The notes: generated by a model not told the origin, from the sequence alone. Positions 9,475 to 17,863 are shown, counted from the stretch's first letter. The stretch is DNA of 64,000 nt from Pseudomonas sp. Irchel s3h14 (GCF_900187425.1 NZ_FYDJ01000006.1:186001-250000), one strand, 5' to 3'. Numbers and translations: made by a program.

Positions 9475-11308
9475 AGTCGCCTGTCTGGCGCAATCGTTTA
9501 TAAAGGGTATTTCGGCTAACCCCAAGCCTGCGGGCCAAATGGGAGATATTCCCCCCGGCCGCCTGCAACTGCCGATTCAAATCCTCGGCATCATTCAAAT
9601 CCACCGCCAACGGCTCCGCCACCCCCACCGGCTCCATCTCCAGATCAACAAAAAAATCATCCGGCAAATGCTCCGGCCGCACCGGTTGCTCCTCGGCCAT
9701 GGCCAACGCTACCTGCATCACGCTGCTGACCTGCCTTAAATTCCCCGGCCACGGATGACGCCCAAACAACTCCAATACCTCTCTGCTCAAGCCGGCCCAT
9801 TGGCTCGGCTCGCGGTGTTGCTCCCACAGGCGTTTGAACAGTGCTTCCTTGTCACTGCGTTCGCGCAGAGGAGGCAGTTCCAGGGTCAAACCACCAATCC
9901 GGTAATACAAATCCTCACGAAACCGCCCCAACTGAACCTGCTCGCGCAACGAGCGGTTGGTCGCCGAAATAATCCGTATATCCACCGGGAACAACTCGCT
10001 GCTGCCCACCGGTTGCACGCAGCGCTCCTGCAACACTCGCAGCAGTCGAGCCTGAGTCGGCAACGGCATATCACCGATTTCATCAAGGAACAGGGTGCCT
10101 TTGTCAGCCTTGCGGATCAGCCCGATGCTGCCTTTCTGGTTGGCACCGGTGAATGCGCCTTTCTCATAGCCAAATAATTCGGATTCCACCAATTCGGCGG
10201 GGATCGCTGCACAGTTGACCGCAATGAACGGTTGTTTGCTGCGTGAGCTGGCCTGATGCAGGGCTTTGACGAAGACTTCCTTGCCGACCCCGGTTTCGCC
10301 GTGGATCAACAACGGAATGTCTTTTTCCAGCAACCGCTCGGCCTGACGCACGGCTTTTTCCACGCGGCTGTCGCCAAAATGCAGGGTATTGAGGCTGATC
10401 GCTGTGGGCGCCGGCACCGTGGGTTCAGCAAACACTCGGGCTTGAATCGGCGCTTGTTTTGGCCGTTTCAGCAGGCATTGAAAGCGGTTACGCCCCGAGG
10501 CTTGCAGGGCAAACGGCAGGCCGTCCGGCTGGTTCAGCAACTCCAGCAGTGAGACTTTGAACAGACTTTCGACACTGACCCGCGACAGGCTGATGCCCAG
10601 CAGATTGTCGGCCCGGCGGTTGGCGGACAGCACCTGACCGGTTTCATCAAAGATCAGCAGCCCGGCCCATTGGCTGTCGAGGTTGTTCAGTCCGGTGTTG
10701 AAGGTCAACTGGAAATGCTGGCCATGGAACAGGTTGAGGATCAGCCGGTTTTCCACGGTCTGACTCATCATCTTGACCATGCCGAGGGTGTGGGACGGCG
10801 GCAGGTAACTGTCGCTGGACACATCCAGCACCGCGATGACCTTGCGCTCGGCATCGAAAATCGGTGCGGCAGAACCGGTCATGAATCGGTTGGCCTTGAG
10901 GAAATGTTCATCGTGCTCGATGTGCACCGCCTGCTCGCAGGCCAGGGCGGTGCCGATTGCATTGGTGCCGCTGCAGCGTTCCATCCAGCTGGCGCCGGCG
11001 CTGAAACCGCGGGTCAGGTTCGGCTCGATAAAACGCTGGGTGCCCCAGGACGTCAGCACCTGGCCCTGATTGTCGGCGAGCATGATCAGGCAGTTGGAGT
11101 TGCTGAGGATGTTCTCGTAATACGGCAGGACTTCCTGGTGAGTGGTTTGCACCAGTGAGTGCTGGCTCTCCAGCAATTGCGCAATGCCCTCTGCCGGCAG
11201 CTGGTCGAACGCCGGGGCGCTCTGATGATTGAGGCCGAACGCGCGGCAACGGGACCAGGAGTCCTGGATGATGGCGTCGTGGGAGAGCGGCAAGGCGGGT
11301 GCGGCCAT
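9473..11308 (-). CDS. Sigma-54-dependent GAF/AAA+/Fis activator (AcoR-like)
   Basis: 611 residues from the chosen ATG. An N-terminal GAF-type sensory region (about 60-210) and a short PAS-like segment (about 215-310) precede the AAA+ domain. This has Walker A GETGVGKE near residue 330 and the sigma-54 contact loop GAFTGA near residue 380. A Fis-type helix-turn-helix lies at the C-terminus (LARRLGVSRNTLYKR). It therefore remodels RNA polymerase-sigma54 at -24/-12 promoters. It is divergent from the ABC importer operon, which has such a promoter and a repeat array, so it is most likely that operon's activator. The effector is unknown; GAF domains of this class sense small organic molecules. An in-frame start at 11359 would add 17 residues, starting one base inside the large palindrome. 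Confidence 0.92.
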   Translation of the reverse strand: MAAPALPLSHDAIIQDSWSRCRAFGLNHQSAPAFDQLPAEGIAQLLESQHSLVQTTHQEVLPYYENILSNSNCLIMLADNQGQVLTSWGTQRFIEPNLTRGFSAGASWMERCSGTNAIGTALACEQAVHIEHDEHFLKANRFMTGSAAPIFDAERKVIAVLDVSSDSYLPPSHTLGMVKMMSQTVENRLILNLFHGQHFQLTFNTGLNNLDSQWAGLLIFDETGQVLSANRRADNLLGISLSRVSVESLFKVSLLELLNQPDGLPFALQASGRNRFQCLLKRPKQAPIQARVFAEPTVPAPTAISLNTLHFGDSRVEKAVRQAERLLEKDIPLLIHGETGVGKEVFVKALHQASSRSKQPFIAVNCAAIPAELVESELFGYEKGAFTGANQKGSIGLIRKADKGTLFLDEIGDMPLPTQARLLRVLQERCVQPVGSSELFPVDIRIISATNRSLREQVQLGRFREDLYYRIGGLTLELPPLRERSDKEALFKRLWEQHREPSQWAGLSREVLELFGRHPWPGNLRQVSSVMQVALAMAEEQPVRPEHLPDDFFVDLEMEPVGVAEPLAVDLNDAEDLNRQLQAAGGNISHLARRLGVSRNTLYKRLRQTGD

Positions 11309-11359
11309 GGCAATCGATCTCTGATCATTATTATTTTTGTTATGAGTAACGCGATTCAT

Positions 11360-11490
11360 GTAGCAGCTGGCGAAGCCTGCGTTCGGCGACGCAGTCGTCG
11401 TGAAACCTGTTTGCGCGGTCATCCTGATACACCGCGCCGCCTGATATCACGACGACTGCGTCGCCGAACGCAGGCTTCGCCAGCTGCTAC
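11360..11490. repeat. 131-bp inverted repeat with perfect 44-bp arms
   Basis: Arms 11360-11403 and 11447-11490 are exact reverse complements (ends GTAGCAGCTGGCGAAGCC and GGCTTCGCCAGCTGCTAC) around a 43-bp loop. No coding sequence, terminal duplication or transposase is present. It resembles the larger palindromic repeat families of Pseudomonas rather than a REPIN. It sits just upstream of the activator gene. Confidence 0.93.
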
Positions 11491-11540
11491 AAGGGCGTGC
11501 GCGATTCAGAATTTCCCGCAGTAAAAGCATCCGTAGAGTG

Positions 11541-11620
11541 TTGTTCACTATTGTTCATTGTCAACCGCCGGATTGTTCAATTGTTCAGTCGCGGTTGTTC
11601 ATTTCTGTTCAGCAATGAAC
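11541..11620 (+). promoter_or_regulatory. Array of TTGTTCA heptamers: probable activator-binding sites
   Basis: Exact TTGTTCA occurs at 11541, 11551, 11573, 11581 and 11595. CTGTTCA follows at 11605 and an inverted TGAAC at 11616. They fall in three pairs with 10, 8 and 10 bp between starts. The array lies about 60-160 bp upstream of the predicted -24/-12 promoter, the usual place for enhancer sites of sigma-54 activators. Assignment to the divergent AcoR-like protein is inferred. Confidence 0.65.
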
Positions 11621-11675
11621 GCGGTTTTTCTTCCATTTGCAAGATTCTCAAGCCGGATCAACGGCTTGCATTTTC

Positions 11676-11691
11676 TGGCACGAATGTCGCT
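11676..11691 (+). promoter_or_regulatory. Sigma-54 (-24/-12) promoter of the ABC importer operon
   Basis: The sequence TGGCACGAATGTCGCT matches the consensus TGGCACG-N4-TTGCW at all but one position, with the correct 10 bp between the GG and GC pairs. Transcription should start near 11702, giving a leader of about 34 nt before the ATG at 11736. The adjacent sigma-54 activator gene supports the call. Confidence 0.8.
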
Positions 11692-11735
11692 CTGTAGCTC
11701 CGGTCGCTTGACTCCAATAATAAAAAGGCCGAGCC

Positions 11736-12830
11736 ATGTCATTAACCCTGGAGCACGTCAGCCGCACCGTCGAGGGCCAGACCTGGATCGACGATGCGTG
11801 CCTTAGTTTCGAAGCCGGATCCTTCAACGTTTTGCTCGGGCGCACGCTGTCCGGCAAAACCAGTCTCATGCGCTTGATGGCCGGTCTGGACAAGCCCGAC
11901 AGCGGCCGCATCCTGATGAACGGCGTCGACGTCACCCAGCGCCCGGTGCGTTTGCGCAATGTGTCGATGGTCTATCAGCAGTTCATCAACTACCCGACCA
12001 TGACGGTGTTCGAGAACATCGCCTCGCCCTTGCGCCAGGGCGGTGTTTCCAATGAGCTGATCCAGAGCAAAGTGCTGGAAACCGCGAAGATGTTGCGCAT
12101 CGAGAAATTCCTCCAGCGCCATCCGCTTGAACTCTCCGGTGGTCAGCAACAACGCACGGCGATGGCCCGGGCGCTGGTCAAGGATGCCGAGCTGATCCTG
12201 TTCGACGAACCGCTGGTGAACCTCGACTACAAGCTGCGTGAAGAACTGCGTCAGGAAATGCGCGAGCTGTTCAAGGCTCACCACACCATCGCCATCTACG
12301 CCACCACCGAACCCAACGAAGCCCTGGCGCTGGGCGGCACCACCACCATTCTTCACGAAGGTCGGGTTATTCAGAGCGGCAAGTCTTCCGAGGTGTATCA
12401 CCAGCCGCAAACCGTGCTGGCCGCAGAGCTGTTCTCCGAGCCGCCGATCAATCTGATGCCGGGACGCATTGCCGGCAACGAAGTCAGCTTCGCCAATTTC
12501 GTGCACTTCCCGCTGAACGTCGATCTGCGGCCGGTGGGCGAGGGCGAGTTCCGCTTTGGCGTACGGCCCAGCCATATTTCGCTGGTGCCGAGCAACGACG
12601 ATGACCTGGAACTGGCGGTGACCGTCGAGGTGGCCGAGATCAGCGGTTCGGAAACCTTCCTGCACGTGCGCAACGAACATTTCCTGTTGGTGCTGCACTT
12701 GCCCGGCGTTCACGAATACGACGTCGATGCGCCGATTCGCATCTATATCCCGACCCATAAACTGTTTGTCTTCGATACGCAGGGGCGGCTGGTCCAGGCG
12801 CCCGGTCGCCGTATCGCGAGGGTTGCCTGA
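11736..12830 (+). CDS. ABC importer ATPase 1 (GlpS-like, MalK/UgpC family)
   Basis: 364 residues: nucleotide-binding domain followed by the OB-fold regulatory domain of the MalK group. Walker A is GRTLSGKT, the Q-loop lies in YQQFINYP, the signature is a canonical LSGGQQQR, and Walker B/catalytic Glu is LFDEP. The H-loop histidine is absent: the equivalent stretch reads YATTEPNEAL, where MalK-type proteins have THD. The second ATPase overlaps by 1 bp. The gene order of the operon (two ATPases, two permeases, small DUF2160 membrane protein, large binding protein) is that of the Rhizobium glycerol importer GlpSTPQUV, so a polyol such as glycerol is the best guess for substrate. Substrate identity is inferred. 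Confidence 0.88.
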   Translation: MSLTLEHVSRTVEGQTWIDDACLSFEAGSFNVLLGRTLSGKTSLMRLMAGLDKPDSGRILMNGVDVTQRPVRLRNVSMVYQQFINYPTMTVFENIASPLRQGGVSNELIQSKVLETAKMLRIEKFLQRHPLELSGGQQQRTAMARALVKDAELILFDEPLVNLDYKLREELRQEMRELFKAHHTIAIYATTEPNEALALGGTTTILHEGRVIQSGKSSEVYHQPQTVLAAELFSEPPINLMPGRIAGNEVSFANFVHFPLNVDLRPVGEGEFRFGVRPSHISLVPSNDDDLELAVTVEVAEISGSETFLHVRNEHFLLVLHLPGVHEYDVDAPIRIYIPTHKLFVFDTQGRLVQAPGRRIARVA

Positions 12831-13921
12831 TGGCCGAAATCCGTTTGCAGCACCTTGCCCACAGTTACACCCGCACGCCGACCGGCCCCGAGGATTACGC
12901 GATCCGCGAGATGGACCACGTCTGGGAGCAGGGCGGCGCCTATGCCTTGCTCGGGCCTTCAGGCTGCGGCAAGTCGACCTTGCTCAACATCATTTCCGGG
13001 CTGCTCAGTCCGTCCCAGGGTCAGGTGCTGTTCGACAGCAAAGTGGTCAACGACTTGACCCCGGAGAAGCGCAACATCGCCCAGGTTTTCCAGTTTCCGG
13101 TGGTCTACGACACCATGACGGTGTTCGACAACCTGGCCTTCCCGCTGCGCAATCAGGGCATGGCCGAGGCGAAAATTCACAGCAAGGTGCAGGAAATCGC
13201 CGAAGTCCTCGACCTCCAGACGCTGCTGAGCAAGAAGGCGCGCAACCTCACCGCCGATGAAAAGCAGAAAGTCTCCATGGGCCGTGGGCTGGTGCGCGAT
13301 GACGTGTCAGCGATCCTGTTCGATGAACCGCTGACCGTGATCGACCCGCACCTGAAGTGGAAATTGCGACGCAAGCTCAAGCAGATCCACGAGCAGTTCA
13401 ACATCACCATGGTCTACGTCACCCACGATCAGCTCGAAGCCTCGACCTTCGCCGACAAGATTGCGGTGATGTACGGCGGGCAGATTGTGCAATTCGGCAC
13501 GCCGCGAGAACTGTTCGAGCGGCCGAGCCACACCTTTGTCGGCTATTTCATCGGCAGTCCGGGGATGAACCTGATCGAGGTACAGCCACAACCGGGTGGT
13601 GTCGGTTTCGCCTCGACACATTTGCCGCTGTCCGATGCTCAGCAGAAACGCGTTGCCGAGTCCGAGTGGAAAACCCTGAAGGTCGGTATCCGTCCGGAGT
13701 TCGTGCATGTGTGGGACGAGCCGTTTGATGAGGCGATGCAGGCACAGGTCGTACATGTCGAAGACCTTGGCACCTACAAGATCATGACCCTGAACCTCGA
13801 CGGCGTTCCTTTGAAAGTGCGCCTGGCCGAAGACAAGCCAGTGCCTGAGGGAACCGCCCACATCAGCTTTCCGGCGCAATGGTTGATGGTGTATGCCGAC
13901 GAATATCTCTTGGAGACGTAG
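12830..13921 (+). CDS. ABC importer ATPase 2 (GlpT-like)
   Basis: 363 residues, same architecture as its partner. Walker A GPSGCGKS, Q-loop in FQFPVVYD, Walker B LFDEP and a normal H-loop (YVTHDQLEA) are present. The ABC signature is degenerate: LTADEKQKVSMGRG replaces LSGGQxQR. In a heterodimer with ATPase 1, one composite site would be complete (this protein's Walker A and H-loop with the partner's LSGGQ) and the other degenerate. It starts on the last base of the upstream stop (TGATG), so the two subunits are coupled translationally. The gene that follows starts 2 bp after its stop. Confidence 0.88.
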   Translation: MAEIRLQHLAHSYTRTPTGPEDYAIREMDHVWEQGGAYALLGPSGCGKSTLLNIISGLLSPSQGQVLFDSKVVNDLTPEKRNIAQVFQFPVVYDTMTVFDNLAFPLRNQGMAEAKIHSKVQEIAEVLDLQTLLSKKARNLTADEKQKVSMGRGLVRDDVSAILFDEPLTVIDPHLKWKLRRKLKQIHEQFNITMVYVTHDQLEASTFADKIAVMYGGQIVQFGTPRELFERPSHTFVGYFIGSPGMNLIEVQPQPGGVGFASTHLPLSDAQQKRVAESEWKTLKVGIRPEFVHVWDEPFDEAMQAQVVHVEDLGTYKIMTLNLDGVPLKVRLAEDKPVPEGTAHISFPAQWLMVYADEYLLET

Positions 13922-13923
13922 CC

Positions 13924-14790
13924 ATGAACAAGGTGCAGAACAACAAGGCCTGGTGGCTGGTGTTGCCAGTGTTTTTGCTGGTGGCGTTCAGTGCGGTGAT
14001 CCCGATGATGACGGTGGTCAACTACTCGGTGCAGGACATCTTCGACCAGTCCAGCCGCTACTTCGTCGGCGCCGACTGGTACAGACAAGTGCTGCTCGAT
14101 CCGCGCCTGCATGACTCATTACTGCGTCAGTTCATCTACTCCGGCTGTGTGCTGCTGATCGAAATCCCGCTGGGCATCGCCATCGCCCTGACCATGCCGA
14201 CCAAGGGCCGCTGGTCGTCGCTGGTGCTGATCATCCTGGCGATTCCGTTGCTGATTCCGTGGAACGTGGTCGGCACGATCTGGCAGATCTTCGGTCGGGC
14301 GGACATTGGTCTGCTCGGCGCCAGCCTCAAGGCCATGGGCATCAACTACAACTACGCGGCCAACACCATGGACGCCTGGGTCACGGTGCTGGTGATGGAC
14401 GTCTGGCACTGGACGTCGTTGGTGGCGCTGTTGTGTTTCTCGGGTCTGCGAGCGATTCCGGACGTGTACTACCAGGCGGCGCGGATTGATCGGGCCTCGG
14501 CCTGGGCGGTTTTCCGACACATCCAGTTGCCCAAGCTCAAGAGCGTGTTGTTGATCGCGGTGATGTTGCGGTTCATGGACAGTTTCATGATCTACACCGA
14601 GCCGTTTGTGCTAACCGGTGGCGGTCCGGGGAATGCCACGACGTTCTTGAGTCAGACCCTGACGCAAATGGCGATCGGGCAGTTCGACCTCGGCCCGGCG
14701 GCGGCTTTCTCGCTGGTGTACTTCCTGATCATCCTGTTGGTGTCCTGGCTGTTTTACACCGCCATGACTCACTCTGACGCCAACCGCTGA
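13924..14790 (+). CDS. ABC importer permease 1 (GlpP-like, MalF-type)
   Basis: 288 residues with about six membrane segments and a binding-protein-dependent transport (BPD_transp_1) domain. The EAA coupling-helix region is visible around YYQAARIDRASAWAVFRHIQLPKLK, which contacts the ATPases. The start is ATG 13924 immediately after the upstream stop; the longer frame from 13879 lies inside the previous gene. It forms the inner-membrane pore with permease 2. It is annotated from fold and operon position; no substrate residues can be read. Confidence 0.9.
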   Translation: MNKVQNNKAWWLVLPVFLLVAFSAVIPMMTVVNYSVQDIFDQSSRYFVGADWYRQVLLDPRLHDSLLRQFIYSGCVLLIEIPLGIAIALTMPTKGRWSSLVLIILAIPLLIPWNVVGTIWQIFGRADIGLLGASLKAMGINYNYAANTMDAWVTVLVMDVWHWTSLVALLCFSGLRAIPDVYYQAARIDRASAWAVFRHIQLPKLKSVLLIAVMLRFMDSFMIYTEPFVLTGGGPGNATTFLSQTLTQMAIGQFDLGPAAAFSLVYFLIILLVSWLFYTAMTHSDANR

Positions 14791-14798
14791 GGTCTGCC

Positions 14799-15599
14799 AT
14801 GAGCAAGAGAAAGCTGATTCCGTTGCTGATCTACATCCTGTTCCTGCTGGTGCCGATCTACTGGTTGCTGAACATGTCCTTCAAGAGCAACACCGAAATC
14901 CTCAGTGGCCTGACGTTGTTTCCGCAGGATTTCACCTTCGCCAACTACAAGGTGATCTTCACCGATCCGGCCTGGTACACCGGTTACCTCAACTCGCTGT
15001 ACTACGTGAGCCTGAACACGGTGATTTCGCTGAGCGTGGCATTGCCGGCCGCGTATGCGTTCTCGCGCTATCGGTTCCTCGGTGACAAGCACCTGTTCTT
15101 CTGGCTCCTGACCAACCGCATGGCACCACCGGCGGTGTTTTTGCTGCCGTTCTTCCAGTTGTATTCCTCGATTGGCTTGTTCGATACGCACATCGCTGTC
15201 GCGTTGGCTCATTGCCTGTTTAACGTGCCGTTGGCGGTGTGGATCCTTGAGGGCTTCATGTCCGGCGTACCGAAGGAAATCGACGAAACCGCCTACATCG
15301 ACGGCTACAGTTTCCCCAAGTTCTTCGTGAAGATTTTCGTTCCGCTAATTGGTTCCGGGATCGGTGTGACGGCGTTTTTCTGCTTTATGTTTTCCTGGGT
15401 CGAACTGCTGCTGGCGCGAACGCTGACGTCGGTCAACGCCAAACCGATTGCGGCGGTGATGACGCGCACGGTCTCGGCGTCCGGTATCGACTGGGGCGTG
15501 CTGGCGGCGGCGGGGGTGTTGACTATCCTGCCAGGCATGCTGGTGATCTGGTTTGTTCGCAACCACGTGGCCAAGGGCTTTGCCCTGGGCCGGGTCTGA
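14799..15599 (+). CDS. ABC importer permease 2 (GlpQ-like, MalG-type)
   Basis: 266 residues with about six membrane segments and a BPD_transp_1 domain. The EAA loop reads VPKEIDETAYIDGYSFPKFFVKIFVPL, the classic E-x-A-x-x-D-G pattern of MalG-type subunits. The start lies 8 bp after permease 1. It should pair with permease 1 in the inner membrane. The next gene follows within 8 bp, so the operon is tightly packed. Confidence 0.91.
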   Translation: MSKRKLIPLLIYILFLLVPIYWLLNMSFKSNTEILSGLTLFPQDFTFANYKVIFTDPAWYTGYLNSLYYVSLNTVISLSVALPAAYAFSRYRFLGDKHLFFWLLTNRMAPPAVFLLPFFQLYSSIGLFDTHIAVALAHCLFNVPLAVWILEGFMSGVPKEIDETAYIDGYSFPKFFVKIFVPLIGSGIGVTAFFCFMFSWVELLLARTLTSVNAKPIAAVMTRTVSASGIDWGVLAAAGVLTILPGMLVIWFVRNHVAKGFALGRV

Positions 15600-15606
15600 G
15601 GAACTG

Positions 15607-15882
15607 ATGATGGAATGGATGAGTTGGACCGGCCCTACGGCGGCATTCTTCAGCGTCATTGCCTTGATCCTGGTGGGCATGACGACCTGGGAACTGCGTT
15701 CGCCGAGCATCCTTCGGCGTGGTTTGTTGCCGATTGCCACCACCCGTGGCGATCGGTTGTTTATCGGTCTTCTCGGCAGCGCCTACCTGCATTTGCTGGT
15801 AATCGGCGTCACCGACTGGAGCATCTGGGTGGCGTTCGCGTTGTCCCTGGTGTGGCTGTTGGCTGTGATGCGTTGGGGCTAG
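15607..15882 (+). CDS. Small DUF2160-family membrane protein of the ABC operon (GlpU-like)
   Basis: 91 residues with three probable membrane segments (about 9-26, 48-66 and 68-88). A basic loop (RRGLLPIATTRGDR) separates the first two. No catalytic motif is seen. Proteins of this family occur almost only between the permease and binding-protein genes of this importer type, which suggests an accessory subunit; its role is not established. Two adjacent ATGs (15607 and 15610) could serve as the start; I give the first. Confidence 0.8.
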   Translation: MMEWMSWTGPTAAFFSVIALILVGMTTWELRSPSILRRGLLPIATTRGDRLFIGLLGSAYLHLLVIGVTDWSIWVAFALSLVWLLAVMRWG

Positions 15883-15929
15883 TCGAATCGCTCGGCAAAG
15901 TTGCTCCGAAACCTAAACAGGAGGTCTCT

Positions 15930-17672
15930 ATGTTCGACAAAAACAATAAGCTGCGACATAGCGTTTCATTGGCAGCCATGCTGGCACTCAGCGGGTTGAG
16001 CGCTGCAGCCTGGGCGGATGCCTATGAAGACGCCGCCAAGAAATGGATTGGCAGCGAATTCAAACCGTCCACCCTGACCGAAGCCCAGCAGCTCGAAGAG
16101 CTGAAGTGGTTCATCAAGGCGTCCGAGCCGTTTCGCGGAATGAGCATCAAAGTGGTCTCGGAAACCATCGCGACCCACGAATATGAATCCAAAGTGCTGG
16201 CCAAAGCCTTTACCGAGATCACCGGGATCAAGCTGACCCACGACTTGTTGCAAGAAGGCGACGTGGTGGAAAAGCTGCAGACCCAGATGCAATCGGACAA
16301 GAACATCTATGACGGCTGGGTCAATGACTCGGACCTGATTGGCACGCACTTTCGCTACGGCAAAACCGAATCGATCACCGACCTGATGGCCAACGAAGGT
16401 AAGGCTTATACCTCGCCGACCCTGGACATCAAAGACTTCATCGGCATCTCGTTCACCACCGCGCCGGACGGCAAGATCTATCAGCTGCCCGACCAGCAGT
16501 TCGCCAACCTTTACTGGTTTCGCGCCGACTGGTTCGAGCGGGCGGATCTGAAAGCAAAATTCAAAGAAAAATACGGCTATGAACTGGGCGTGCCGGTGAA
16601 CTGGTCGGCCTATGAAGACATCGCCAAATTCTTCAGTGAAGACATCAAGGAAATCGACGGCAAGCGCGTCTACGGTCACATGGACTACGGCAAGAAAGAT
16701 CCGTCCCTGGGCTGGCGCTTCACCGATGCCTGGTTCTCCATGGCGGGTGCTGGCGACAAGGGCATTCCCAACGGCTTGCCGGTGGACGAGTGGGGCATCC
16801 GCGTCGAGGACTGCCATCCGGTCGGCTCCAGCGTGACCCGAGGCGGCGACACCAACGGCCCGGCGGCGGTCTATGCAACCACCAAATACGTCGACTGGCT
16901 GAAGAAATATGCGCCACCGGAAGCGGCGGGCATGACCTTCTCCGAATCCGGTCCGGTGCCGTCCCAAGGCAACATCGCGCAGCAGATCTTCTGGTACACC
17001 GCGTTTACCGCCGACATGACCAAACCGGGCTTGCCGGTGATGAACGCCGACGGCACGCCGAAATGGCGCATGGCACCGTCGCCGAAAGGTCCGTATTGGG
17101 AAGAGGGCATGAAACTCGGTTATCAGGACGCCGGTTCCTGGACCTTCCTCAAGTCCACGCCAGAAAAGCAAAGGCTGGCGGCCTGGTTGTACGCGCAGTT
17201 CGTGACCTCGAAAACCATATCCCTGAAGAAAACCATCGTTGGCCTGACGCCGATCCGCGAGTCGGACATCAACTCGCAAGCCATGACCGACCTGGCACCG
17301 AAACTCGGTGGTCTGGTTGAGTTCTATCGCAGCCCGGCCCGTGTGCAATGGACCCCGACCGGGACCAACGTGCCGGACTATCCGCGTTTGGCGCAACTGT
17401 GGTGGAGCCACATCGCCGAAGCCGCCAGCGGCGAGAAAACCCCGCAACAGGCGCTGGATGGTTTGGCCAAGGATCAGGACGCGATCATGACCCGTCTGGA
17501 ACGCTCGAAGGCGCAAGCCACCTGCGCACCGAAAATGAACCCCGAGCGCGACGCGCAGTACTGGCTGGACCAACCGGGTGCACCGAAGCCGAAACTGGCG
17601 AACGAGAAGCCTAAAGGTGAAACCGTGAGCTATGCCGAACTGCTGAAATCGTGGGAGGCGGCGCGTAAATAA
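15930..17672 (+). CDS. Periplasmic substrate-binding protein of the ABC importer (GlpV-like)
   Basis: 580 residues. A Sec signal peptide ends at about A29 (SAAAWA, then DAYEDA). The mature protein is an extracellular solute-binding fold (COG1653-like) and is longer than the usual 400-440 residues, a feature shared with the glycerol-binding GlpV type. A perfect AGGAGG precedes the ATG, stronger than for the other operon genes. That fits the excess of binding protein these systems need. The gene is last in the operon and is followed by a hairpin terminator. Substrate assignment to glycerol or a related polyol rests on operon similarity only. Confidence 0.88.
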   Translation: MFDKNNKLRHSVSLAAMLALSGLSAAAWADAYEDAAKKWIGSEFKPSTLTEAQQLEELKWFIKASEPFRGMSIKVVSETIATHEYESKVLAKAFTEITGIKLTHDLLQEGDVVEKLQTQMQSDKNIYDGWVNDSDLIGTHFRYGKTESITDLMANEGKAYTSPTLDIKDFIGISFTTAPDGKIYQLPDQQFANLYWFRADWFERADLKAKFKEKYGYELGVPVNWSAYEDIAKFFSEDIKEIDGKRVYGHMDYGKKDPSLGWRFTDAWFSMAGAGDKGIPNGLPVDEWGIRVEDCHPVGSSVTRGGDTNGPAAVYATTKYVDWLKKYAPPEAAGMTFSESGPVPSQGNIAQQIFWYTAFTADMTKPGLPVMNADGTPKWRMAPSPKGPYWEEGMKLGYQDAGSWTFLKSTPEKQRLAAWLYAQFVTSKTISLKKTIVGLTPIRESDINSQAMTDLAPKLGGLVEFYRSPARVQWTPTGTNVPDYPRLAQLWWSHIAEAASGEKTPQQALDGLAKDQDAIMTRLERSKAQATCAPKMNPERDAQYWLDQPGAPKPKLANEKPKGETVSYAELLKSWEAARK

Positions 17673-17693
17673 GCGTCTGTAATGTGAAACGCA

Positions 17694-17720
17694 AACGGCA
17701 CCGTAAGGTGCCGTTCTCAT
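17694..17720 (+). terminator. Terminator of the ABC importer operon
   Basis: Stem AACGGCACC / GGTGCCGTT with a GTAA loop, then a weak T-rich tail (CTCATTT). It begins 22 bp after the last stop of the operon. Confidence 0.75.
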
Positions 17721-17734
17721 TTGTGTCTGCTCCG

Positions 17735-17840
17735 CCGCCTTCGTCGGATCGCCGCCCGGAGCAAGCTCGCTCCCACATTGAACCGCATTCTTTCTGACAG
17801 AACGTGGTCCCCTGTGGGAGCGAGCCTGCTCGCGATGGCG
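17735..17840. repeat. REPIN with an extended left arm
   Basis: The right arm is TGTGGGAGCGAGCCTGCTCG. The left arm is its counterpart in reverse orientation, but about 15 bp (TCGGATCGCCGCCCG) interrupts it between the outer CCGCCTTCG and the inner GAGCAAGCTCGCTCCCACA. Similar insertions occur in two other REPINs of this window. Confidence 0.85.
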
Positions 17841-17863
17841 TCATTGAAAACGCAGAGGGCACT

